Shown: one piece after another, positions 7,659-15,237 of the stretch | Position numbering within the stretch: the first letter of the stretch is position 1 | Layout: the number at the start of each line of letters is the position of its first letter | Origin: Nostoc sp. FACHB-110 | Lineage (GTDB): Bacteria > Cyanobacteriota > Cyanobacteriia > Cyanobacteriales > Nostocaceae | Direction: 5' to 3' | Length of the DNA stretch: 61,280 bases | Assembly (NCBI RefSeq): GCF_014697425.1 | Contig: NZ_JACJRU010000046.1 | Coordinates: 1 to 61,280 of the forward strand | Position numbers and translations under genes: made by a program | Notes under the pieces: model-generated | The model's database searches: none | Told to the model about the DNA's origin: nothing | Seen by the model: the letters and a program-made list of their open reading frames with translations, nothing else

Positions 7659-7991
7659 TTATCCCTGGGGATGAAACCGATAATAAAGCATCTGCTTGAC
7701 CCTTTCACCACCTAATAAATGCTGTTCTACTAATAGAGGTATTTCCTTGGCTCTCACGCCGCTATACCAAACCATATCTGGTAAAACTAACACCATCGGC
7801 CCGTTGCCACATTGTCCCAAACAGCTGCTAGCTGTAAGGGTGACATCTGGGACTGGCAACTTTGCCAAAGCCTCTAAAACTTGTGCTGCACCTTGCTTTT
7901 TGCAAGTGCGATGGAGACAAACCCGCACGCACCTGTTGGTAGATACTTTGTGATTGGGTGCTGAGTTTGATGGTTGAGTGATGTTTGACAT
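7659..7991 (-). CDS. thioredoxin-like [2Fe-2S] ferredoxin-domain protein
   Basis: This small (110 aa) electron-transfer-type protein has the cluster cysteines CLHRTC in the first half and SSCLGQCGNGP in the second, the pattern of the thioredoxin-fold 2Fe-2S family related to NuoE/HoxE C-terminal domains. The end YYRFHPQG is typical of stand-alone cyanobacterial members. The partner is not evident from the neighbourhood. Confidence 0.8.
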   Translation of the reverse strand: MSNITQPSNSAPNHKVSTNRCVRVCLHRTCKKQGAAQVLEALAKLPVPDVTLTASSCLGQCGNGPMVLVLPDMVWYSGVRAKEIPLLVEQHLLGGERVKQMLYYRFHPQG

Positions 7992-8077
7992 TTTTGTGCT
8001 TTGTCCTCTCGTACAAAGTTCTGAACGGAGGCAGCCTCAATTCAGAACTTTGTGCTTTGTCAATTAACTCTTAACTA

Positions 8078-9052
8078 CTAATTTATCGATAGCCCTTTAG
8101 AAGCTAACCAGTCGCGGTTGAATATCCGTGATTGATAGCGAGAACCACTATCACAGAGAATAGTAACTATGGTATGACCAGGGCCTAATTGTTTAGCTAA
8201 GGTAACTGCTGCTGCGACATTGATACCTGTCGAGCCACCCATAAATAAACCATCTTTTTGTAGTAGTTGGTAAACGACTCGCAACGCTTCTGTGTCATCT
8301 ATTTGAATGGCATCATCGGCAGGTGCGCCTTCCATATTTGCTGTAATGCGACTGTTACCAATGCCTTCGGTGATGGAGTTTCCTTCTAGTTTGATTTCGC
8401 CTGTTTTGATATAGCTATAAAGTCCACTACCTAGAGGATCGGCAACAACACATTTAATCGCCGGATTTTTTTCTTTGAGGTACAACGCTACGCCAGCAAA
8501 GGTTCCGCCTGTGCCAGTGGCCGCGACCCATCCGTCTATTTTACCATCTGTCTGTGTCCAAATTTCGGGGCCTGTGGTTTTATAATGGGCAAGGCGGTTG
8601 GCTAAATTATCAAATTGATTGGCCCAGACGGCATTTTCTAATTCCGCAGCAATTCTCCCTGATAGCTTGACGTAGTTATTCGGGTCTTTGTAGGGTACTG
8701 CGGGGACAGGACGTACTTCGGCTCCCAGTGCGGTGAGTGCATCAATTTTTTCTTGGGATTGGGTATTGGGAATGATAATCAGGCATTTATAGCCTTTGGC
8801 GTTGCAAATATGCGCCAGTCCAATACCAGTGTTACCTGCGGTTCCTTCAACTACAGTACCACCTGGTTGAAGTAAACCTTTTGCTTCGGCATCTTCAATA
8901 ATATACAGTGCGGCTCGGTCTTTCACAGAACCGCCTGGGTTGAGAAACTCGGCTTTGGCTAAAATTTCGCAGCCTGTTTCTTCGCTGAAGCTGTTTAAGC
9001 GAATTAAGGGTGTATTTCCGACAGTACCGATGAAGCCGTTTTTAATATCCAT
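8078..9052 (-). CDS. cysK: cysteine synthase family PLP enzyme
   Basis: This PLP-dependent beta-substituting enzyme makes cysteine from O-acetylserine and sulfide. The PLP lysine lies in NPGGSVKDRAA, the substrate loop is GTAGNTGIGLA, and the phosphate-binding glycines are ATGTGGTFAG. The substrate loop reads TAGNTG rather than the common TSGNTG, as in a side branch of the family, so a somewhat different acyl donor is possible. ATG at 9052 is preferred over an upstream TTG at 9058. Confidence 0.85.
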   Translation of the reverse strand: MDIKNGFIGTVGNTPLIRLNSFSEETGCEILAKAEFLNPGGSVKDRAALYIIEDAEAKGLLQPGGTVVEGTAGNTGIGLAHICNAKGYKCLIIIPNTQSQEKIDALTALGAEVRPVPAVPYKDPNNYVKLSGRIAAELENAVWANQFDNLANRLAHYKTTGPEIWTQTDGKIDGWVAATGTGGTFAGVALYLKEKNPAIKCVVADPLGSGLYSYIKTGEIKLEGNSITEGIGNSRITANMEGAPADDAIQIDDTEALRVVYQLLQKDGLFMGGSTGINVAAAVTLAKQLGPGHTIVTILCDSGSRYQSRIFNRDWLASKGLSIN

Positions 9053-9152
9053 TTTCAATCTGCTCGAATTCTTACCTATAAAAATTTTGGCTTATTGAGG
9101 CGGTTGGATATACGGCTTATACATAGATTTTCTGTGTATGAGGCGAAATTAT

Positions 9153-9923
9153 TTAAAATTCGCGCTTGGAGAAAATAAAACTAGCGATCGCCAGCAGCAT
9201 AATACTGTAAATTACCCCATAGGCAGCATTGGAGATTAAGACCGTGACACTGGGTAATGCTTGCAAGCCATAAACTGCGTCGTTTTTTAAATCTAAGCGT
9301 GATAAATCTGGCACAACCAGATATAGTCCTTGAATTACGTGTTCTACTGCGTAATTTTGGCTTAAACGTCCCAGTTTGACTAAATCTTGCGTAATATTAC
9401 CCATTAAGTAAACAGCAAATGTTAAGGTGATTGCTAGTAGTGAATTAGTAAATACACCCAAAGTAATTGCTACAGCAGTCATTAAAGCTAACTCAATAAA
9501 TAGAAAAACTGCTGCAATTAAAATACTCAATGTGGGATGGGGAATATTTTCTAGTTGGAGAAATACTAGATAAATCACCGTCATTGCACTAATTAAAACA
9601 GCGATGACAGCCGTCAAACCCAAAAACTTCCCAGAGATAATTTCGCTGCGGCTGACTGGTTTAGCAATTAATACTAAAATAGTCCGCTTATCAATTTCTT
9701 TTTTAACTAGTCCAGTCCCAATAAACACGGCGACAATTAAGGTAATGGCACTCATCGCCACTATCCCAAAGTCTAAAAACATTTTGTTTTCTGTACTAGC
9801 TGCAAATTCTGGGAGTATTCGCCAAGTAATCGCTAGCAGCAGCGTATAAAAACCAATTACATACAAAATGCGATCGCGGACTACTTCCTGAAATACATTT
9901 TTGGCAATTACAAAGGTTCTCAT
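9153..9923 (-). CDS. fraE: FraE, ABC-2 type permease of the filament-integrity operon
   Basis: This 256-residue integral membrane protein has about six predicted helices, starting MRTFVIAKNVFQEVVRDRILY, with the ABC-2/NosY-like permease pattern (KKEIDKRTILVLIAKPVSR). It is the third gene of the fraC-fraD-fraE set, whose lengths here (180, 343, 256 aa) and order match the operon known from Anabaena. In that organism FraE is needed for filament integrity and heterocyst maturation. It lies 101 bases after fraD. No ATPase partner is adjacent. Confidence 0.85.
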   Translation of the reverse strand: MRTFVIAKNVFQEVVRDRILYVIGFYTLLLAITWRILPEFAASTENKMFLDFGIVAMSAITLIVAVFIGTGLVKKEIDKRTILVLIAKPVSRSEIISGKFLGLTAVIAVLISAMTVIYLVFLQLENIPHPTLSILIAAVFLFIELALMTAVAITLGVFTNSLLAITLTFAVYLMGNITQDLVKLGRLSQNYAVEHVIQGLYLVVPDLSRLDLKNDAVYGLQALPSVTVLISNAAYGVIYSIMLLAIASFIFSKREF

Positions 9924-10024
9924 TGCTTAATTAAGAGTCATTTATCAATATTCATTTGTCATTTTTCTTGGTGATTTGTCATTAGTAATTTCCTCAATTT
10001 TGGCTACTATTTTGCTAATTGCTG

Positions 10025-11056
10025 CTAACGCGGAGGTGGTGGTGCTGCCACAAATTTAGTAACGCGATCGCATTGAATTTCGCCGACGGCAATTTTATCT
10101 TCAGGATTAGTACTGGTAATGACTTTTTTATTAGAAATTGCTACCGGGTCAACCCTACAAGATTTTGCCAGATAATACCCTTGTCTTCTAGAAGTGGGGC
10201 CGCGCCAAATACTTAATAAATTTAATCTGTAGCCACTAGCTTTGAGATTATCTACTCTTGATTCTACTCGCCAGACTTGACTTTCTTCATATTGACCGAT
10301 ATTTTTTTGGATGACTGTTTTACCTAAATTGTTGACATTAACTTGGGCATTTTCTAGCCATCTTTCGACTTGTGACCAAGGCTTCCCATCTATTTGCTGT
10401 TCTACTAATGGTTGCAGTTTATCTAAAATTAATACTCCATTTCGCGGCACTTTTTCGACAATCAAATCTGTTCTTCTGACAAAGGTACTACGCTGAAAAT
10501 TATCACTTAACACACTGGGATATTCTTTTAACCAGTTATCCATAACATAATAAAATTGCAGCCAGCAGCTAAGAATCATACAACTGGCGACCAAAATGAT
10601 AATTTTCTGCCTGGCTTCTGGTTTTGGAATTTGCGCTTTTGAGCTTGTATCTGTACCTTCAATAAATTCAGGAATTGCGGTGATTAAAGCCGAAATTGTC
10701 GGCCAAAGTACGATAGTTCTGGGTGTAATGACATCTTGTTGATTACCAAAGGCAAAAACACTCACCAAAAATCCGGTAATGACTGCACCCACTGGCATGA
10801 AAGTTCCAGGAACTCGCAGTGGATCATCTGTTGTATACCAAGCAGTCCCAGCAATTAAAAACAACCAACCGCAAACGGCAATCACATCTCTAATGATACC
10901 TACGGCAAAGTATGACAAAGCCCAAGAAAATACACTTAAATAAATCAGTGTTTGCCAAGCATATGCTTGTTTAGGTACTAAGATTTTTCTAATTCTGTCA
11001 TAAATATCTTCAACAAATTTAAATACCCCAAATAAATCTTTGAATAAAAAGTTCAT
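10025..11056 (-). CDS. fraD: FraD, septal-junction filament-integrity protein
   Basis: This 343-residue protein corresponds in length and arrangement to Anabaena FraD. Five membrane helices lie in the first roughly 180 residues (for example QTLIYLSVFSWALSYFAVGI and IIILVASCMILSCWLQF), followed by a soluble, presumably periplasmic, C-terminal half ending AAPPPPR. In Anabaena FraD localises to septa and is needed for cell-cell molecular exchange and septal nanopore formation. Presence of this gene indicates a multicellular filamentous host. Confidence 0.9.
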   Translation of the reverse strand: MNFLFKDLFGVFKFVEDIYDRIRKILVPKQAYAWQTLIYLSVFSWALSYFAVGIIRDVIAVCGWLFLIAGTAWYTTDDPLRVPGTFMPVGAVITGFLVSVFAFGNQQDVITPRTIVLWPTISALITAIPEFIEGTDTSSKAQIPKPEARQKIIILVASCMILSCWLQFYYVMDNWLKEYPSVLSDNFQRSTFVRRTDLIVEKVPRNGVLILDKLQPLVEQQIDGKPWSQVERWLENAQVNVNNLGKTVIQKNIGQYEESQVWRVESRVDNLKASGYRLNLLSIWRGPTSRRQGYYLAKSCRVDPVAISNKKVITSTNPEDKIAVGEIQCDRVTKFVAAPPPPR

Positions 11057-11112
11057 TGTGCCTCCTCAGAATAAATCATGACTAATTGCTCAGATAATTG
11101 TCTCAAGATTAA

Positions 11113-11655
11113 CTAACGATTCCGAATTAATAAAATAATCGTAATGGCAGTGTAACTTAGAGAATTGGCTATTAAGGTTGTAATCACTAAATTGGTTGAT
11201 TGTAGTCTAATGCCACTGCCACCACGCCGCCATAGCCGCCGTTGTGAAGTATCTTTGATTTCTGGTTTTTTCCAACCTTCTTCACTTAAGGTAAATACAA
11301 ATAATTGCAAGAGTAAGAATTTCATTAAAAAAGTAATGAAAAATATAATGAAAGTAGTTAAAACAATGGTTGCTTGGGTAGTGGGAGAATTAAAGTTATT
11401 AAAAAATACATAATTAATTAATTCTGATTTGATATCAACTGGCAAATGTGGCTCTAAGAAAAAAAAGATAATCCAGCCAAGAGTACCAGAAAAAAGATTA
11501 GTGGCTATGGCATAAAAAATACTAGTTTTTTTATCAAACTTTAGCCTGAGATTAAAAATGTAACTTTCTAGGGGAATCGCCACCAGGAAAAACAGCAGGT
11601 TAAATAAGATTACGCCAAGGGGTAAAAGTCTAGGTAGAGTCCAATCTTCAAACAT
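11113..11655 (-). CDS. fraC: FraC, filament-integrity membrane protein
   Basis: This 180-residue protein opens the fraCDE operon. It has three to four membrane helices (LLPLGVILFNLLFFLVAIPL, LGWIIFFFLEP, TFIIFFITFLMKFLLLQLF and a C-terminal helix). Length and order match Anabaena fraC, which acts with FraD at the septum. ATG at 11655 directly begins the conserved MFEDWTLPRLLPLGV segment. FraD follows after 56 bases, consistent with cotranscription. Confidence 0.88.
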   Translation of the reverse strand: MFEDWTLPRLLPLGVILFNLLFFLVAIPLESYIFNLRLKFDKKTSIFYAIATNLFSGTLGWIIFFFLEPHLPVDIKSELINYVFFNNFNSPTTQATIVLTTFIIFFITFLMKFLLLQLFVFTLSEEGWKKPEIKDTSQRRLWRRGGSGIRLQSTNLVITTLIANSLSYTAITIILLIRNR

Positions 11656-12019
11656 AGAGGGTCAATGGTAAGGTGTCACTAAAAAGGGTAAGTGGGCATA
11701 ATCAGGCTCATAACGGCAATTACAGCAAGGAACACAAAACAGGTAACTCTGGTGATAGAGCTTAGTTATGCAAATTTGTCCTTGATTAACCTGTAATCGG
11801 CTATGTTAACTGCGATCGCAATTTGCCATCTTGGTGTGCCAGTATACCCCTATTTACCCTGTTAATATATCCTGCTAATTCTGCTATGGAAGCACTGAAC
11901 GAAGATTTTTTCTGATTGTCTTTGTATCAGTTATTAAGTATTCAAATTTTGTTACCTGTTCCCTGTTCCCGCTTCCCTGCTATAAGATGAGAGACTGCCA
12001 AGTTACAGGGTTTTGTGAG
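11656..12019. other. divergent intergenic region between fraC and the CobA-like gene
   Basis: It separates the minus-strand fraCDE operon from a plus-strand gene, so it should hold both promoters. One HIP1 site lies near 11812-11820. No coding frame or clear promoter pair is recognised. Confidence 0.5.
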
Positions 12020-13156
12020 ATGACAAGGAACGGCATTGGTATTCGCACGGCACAAGCGCGTTCTGAACGGCTGACAGGACAAATTCATGTCTATGACGGC
12101 GTGGGTAAAGGTAAATCTCAAGCGGCTTTGGGGGTGGTTTTGCGCTCAATTGGCTTGGGGATAAATACATCAAGCCACTATAATCGCGTTTTACTGCTGC
12201 GGTTTTTAAAAGGGCCAGAACGGGATTATGATGAAGATGGCGCGATCGCCGCTTTACAGCGAGGATTTCCGCATTTAATCGATCAAGTGCGGACAGGGAG
12301 AGCCGAATTTTTTGGCCCAGAAGAAATTACACCTTATGACCGACAAGAAGCAGCACGGGGTTGGGATGTAGCCAAAGGTGCGATCGCTTCTGGTTTATAT
12401 TCAGTAGTAGTATTAGATGAACTTAACCCAGTGCTGGATTTGGGTTTGCTACCAGTAGATGAGGTGGTACGGACATTAAAAGCCAAACCCCAGGAATTAG
12501 AAATTATCGCCACCGGACGCGGCGCACCCGAAAAGTTATTAGATATTGCTGATTTGCACTCAGAAATGAAACCCCAACACCACCCTACAGCCAAACAGCT
12601 ACTACTGGAGGGAATTGAAATTTATACTGGTGCGGGTAAAGGTAAATCTACAAGTGCTTTGGGTAAAGCTTTACAGGCAATTGGCAGAGGAATTAACCAT
12701 CCCGGTTCTACCCGTGTGTTAATTATGCAATGGCTCAAAGGTGGGAGCGGTTATACAGAAGATGCTGCGATCGCTGCTTTACAACAATCATACCCAGAAG
12801 TGGTAGATCATCAACGTTGTGGCAGAGATGCGATCGTCTGGCGGAATTCTCGGCAAGAATTAGATTATGTGGAAGCCGAACGCGGTTGGGAAATTGCCAA
12901 AACTGCGATCGCATCTGGTTTGTATAAGACTATCATTTTAGATGAACTTAACCCGACTGTTGATTTAGAACTTCTCCCCGTTGAACCCATCGTTCAAGCC
13001 TTACTCCGCAAACCCCGCGACACAGAAATTATTATCACTGGCCGTTGCCAACAACAACCAGCTTACTTTGATTTAGCCAGTATCCACTCTGAGGTTTATT
13101 GTCACAAACACTATGCTAATCAGGGCGTAGAACTCAAACGCGGAGTTGATTTTTAA
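12020..13156 (+). CDS. tandemly duplicated CobA/BtuR-like P-loop protein
   Basis: Two homologous P-loop domains of the cob(I)alamin adenosyltransferase (CobA/BtuR) type are fused in one chain. Domain 1 has Walker A GVGKGKSQAALG and domain 2 has GAGKGKSTSALG. Both also carry LRFLKG/MQWLKG, a GWDVAKGAI/GWEIAKTAI helix, VVLDELNPVLDLGLL/IILDELNPTVDLELL and a final E(I)IATGRG/IITGRC strand. In CobA the equivalents bind ATP and cobalamin. Single-domain CobA is about 200 residues, so this is a full duplication, and the differing Walker A of domain 1 may mean one half is regulatory. I place the start at ATG 12020 (MTRNGIGIRTAQ); an in-frame ATG at 11987 adds 11 unconserved residues. Confidence 0.75.
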   Translation: MTRNGIGIRTAQARSERLTGQIHVYDGVGKGKSQAALGVVLRSIGLGINTSSHYNRVLLLRFLKGPERDYDEDGAIAALQRGFPHLIDQVRTGRAEFFGPEEITPYDRQEAARGWDVAKGAIASGLYSVVVLDELNPVLDLGLLPVDEVVRTLKAKPQELEIIATGRGAPEKLLDIADLHSEMKPQHHPTAKQLLLEGIEIYTGAGKGKSTSALGKALQAIGRGINHPGSTRVLIMQWLKGGSGYTEDAAIAALQQSYPEVVDHQRCGRDAIVWRNSRQELDYVEAERGWEIAKTAIASGLYKTIILDELNPTVDLELLPVEPIVQALLRKPRDTEIIITGRCQQQPAYFDLASIHSEVYCHKHYANQGVELKRGVDF

Positions 13157-13354
13157 ATGGATAAGACTAATGTCTGGGATTTGGGAATAGGTGGGTTAGC
13201 GATCGCTGTTTTGCTTGGTAGTATTTTGATGATAGTTAAAGGTGAACAAGCGATCGCTTTTTCAGCAATCGAGATCATTTTCATGGTAATAATTAGGCAC
13301 AGTCATACTTTGACGAGCCTATTCGTCGCAACTTCCTGGTGTGGTCGTGGCTAA
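13157..13354 (+). CDS. small putative membrane protein (65 aa)
   Basis: The ATG follows immediately after the preceding stop codon, suggesting translational coupling. The N-terminal half has one good membrane helix (GIGGLAIAVLLGSILMIV); the C-terminal part looks less protein-like. It is not recognised. It could be a real small gene or a truncated remnant. Confidence 0.35.
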   Translation: MDKTNVWDLGIGGLAIAVLLGSILMIVKGEQAIAFSAIEIIFMVIIRHSHTLTSLFVATSWCGRG

Positions 13355-13637
13355 TTTTTGAAATACAGTATTTTTTATACTGAAATTTATAAATAAATAC
13401 GCGGGTGTTGACACCTTGTAGATTAATGTGTATCTTCAAAGTATATACATTAAACATGTAATATAGGACTCATATTTGATTTCTGAAAAACCAAATTGGC
13501 TAGAAGCTTGCCATACAAAGGTTCGTTTCTCAGTATACTTAGCAATATTCAAGTACGATTCCTATAGCATTTTGCTTTGACTAAGAAAGCTAAAGCCTAA
13601 ACGTATAGGTTTTCACGAAATTATTTTGGAGCTAACT

Positions 13638-13880
13638 ATGACATCTGTTGTTGCTAAATGGGGAAATAGTTTAGCTATCAGGATTCCAAAATCGGTAGCT
13701 GAAAAAGCACAAGTAACTGAGGGCATCGCTATAGATTTTTCCGTAGAAGGCAACAGCATTATTATCACGCCACAAAAAAGAAGAAAATATACTCTTGATG
13801 AGTTATTGGAAGGGATGACTCCTGAGAATTTTCATTCTGAATTTGAAACTGGCAATGCTGTGGGGAATGAAGATTGGTAG
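13638..13880 (+). CDS. MazE-like AbrB-fold antitoxin
   Basis: This 80-residue antitoxin begins MTSVVAKWGNSLAIRIPK, the classic swapped-hairpin MazE/AbrB DNA-binding fold, and ends with an acidic, toxin-binding tail (GNAVGNEDW). GGAG at 13628-13631 is well placed for ATG 13638; an upstream TTG at 13626 is less likely. It overlaps the toxin gene by 7 bases and would autoregulate the pair by family precedent. Confidence 0.85.
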   Translation: MTSVVAKWGNSLAIRIPKSVAEKAQVTEGIAIDFSVEGNSIIITPQKRRKYTLDELLEGMTPENFHSEFETGNAVGNEDW

Positions 13881-14317
13881 TTAAACCATATTTTCCTGAA
13901 AGAGGAGATATTATCAAGTTAGAATTTGGAGCCGAGAAACAGTTTACTGTTGATTCAATTCAGCGTGCATTTGCCCTTCACCAAGCTGGAATGTCATTTG
14001 AAGAAATTGCTGTAACGCTGAATAATGAGCTTCAACAACAAGGACGCGAACAACAGGGCTATCGCCCTGTTCTCGTTATATCTCCAATTAAATACAATCA
14101 AATGTCTTCTCTAGTTTTGGCGTGTCCCATAACTAGTAAATCAAAAGGACTTAAATTTGAAGTTCCGCTTACTGAAGACATGAAAACAGCAGGAGTTGTA
14201 TTAGCTGATCAAATTAAAACACTTGACTGGAAAGCTAGAAAAGTAAAATTTGTTGAAACTGTTTCAACAGATTTAATAGAAGAAGTGCAAGCAAAGTTAG
14301 AAACGTTAATTTTCTAA
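13874..14317 (+). CDS. MazF/PemK-type toxin with a helical insertion
   Basis: This is a predicted mRNA interferase of the CcdB/PemK fold. Canonical pieces are PERGDIIKLEF (residues 8-18), QGYRPVLVISP (61-71), CPITSK, GVVLADQIKTLDW and KVKFVETV. Between the first two strands, where typical members have only a short loop, about 36 residues are inserted (roughly 21-56) that read as two helices, DSIQRAFALHQAGMSFEEIA with a helix-turn-helix flavour. Total length is 147 residues against about 110 for ordinary MazF. Start is TTG at 13874, inside the end of the antitoxin gene, giving coupled translation. Confidence 0.8.
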   Translation: MVVKPYFPERGDIIKLEFGAEKQFTVDSIQRAFALHQAGMSFEEIAVTLNNELQQQGREQQGYRPVLVISPIKYNQMSSLVLACPITSKSKGLKFEVPLTEDMKTAGVVLADQIKTLDWKARKVKFVETVSTDLIEEVQAKLETLIF

Positions 14318-14573
14318 ATTAGCTTTTGTATAGTATTTTAATAGCAAACTAATAAATATTGTTCATTATCTCATTTCTCCCACAGCCAATACCGCGAAAT
14401 AGAGATATGCAACAATGGCTCTCAAGGGTTGAATTTGCTTACTTTGAGGGCACTGTAATTATCGCTTGACTTGAGGCGATCGCTATCAATAATTCTTCTT
14501 GCTGGGAATCTCGAGAAATCTGTATATCTTGGTAGCATTGAGTCAAGTACCCGTCAGCAATAGAGCAAGAACG

Positions 14574-15197
14574 ATGTACATTGCCATCACACAACCACTG
14601 ACTTTTACAGAGTTTCTTGCCTGGGATGATGGTTCAGGCAGAGAATTTGAGCTAGGGGATGGAATTCCTGTGCCATTATCCGAACCAAATGCTAATCATG
14701 AAGATTTAATTGAGCGACTGTGTGCTTACTTGGAAAATTACTGCCAAGAAAATGACCTACCCTATGTATCTCGACAGTCCAAGCAAGTGCGGTTGAAGAC
14801 AGCATTAGGAGAAAAAGAAAAAAGCCGCAAAGCTGATATTGTCATCTTTGCGAAGGAAGAATGGCAAAGGATGAAAACTAGTTCTAGTTCTGCTGCTGCA
14901 TATATTCCACCACCAGGAATCATTGAAGTTGTAAGTCACAATTGGAAGGATGACTATTTAACAAAACTGGCTGAATATGAAGACTTGGGTGTTTTGGAGT
15001 ACATAATTGTAGACTATGCTGCTTTTGGTGGAATTCGGTTTATTGGTTCACCGAAACAGCCAACTATCACAATATATCAACTGGAAGATGGAGAGTATTT
15101 ACCCCCCAAGATATTTCGAGGACAGGAACAAATTGATTCGCAACTATTTCCACACATTCCGCTAACGGCTGAACAGATTTTTGCCATGAGTCGCTAA
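14574..15197 (+). CDS. Uma2-family (DUF820) putative endonuclease
   Basis: This 207-residue protein has the PD-(D/E)XK fold typical of the large cyanobacterial Uma2 family. It has SEPNANHEDLIERL near the N-terminus, RKADIVIF as the metal-binding strand and IIEVVSHNWKDDYLTKLAEY with the downstream catalytic Glu and Lys. Targets of this family are unknown. I place the start at ATG 14574 (MYIAITQPLTF); an ATG at 14499 gives 25 unconserved residues. It sits convergent with the NACHT gene, with 40 bases between stops. Confidence 0.8.
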   Translation: MYIAITQPLTFTEFLAWDDGSGREFELGDGIPVPLSEPNANHEDLIERLCAYLENYCQENDLPYVSRQSKQVRLKTALGEKEKSRKADIVIFAKEEWQRMKTSSSSAAAYIPPPGIIEVVSHNWKDDYLTKLAEYEDLGVLEYIIVDYAAFGGIRFIGSPKQPTITIYQLEDGEYLPPKIFRGQEQIDSQLFPHIPLTAEQIFAMSR

Positions 15198-15237
15198 TCA
15201 AAATCAGCAGCATCCACAACAGCAATAGCAAAAAGTT

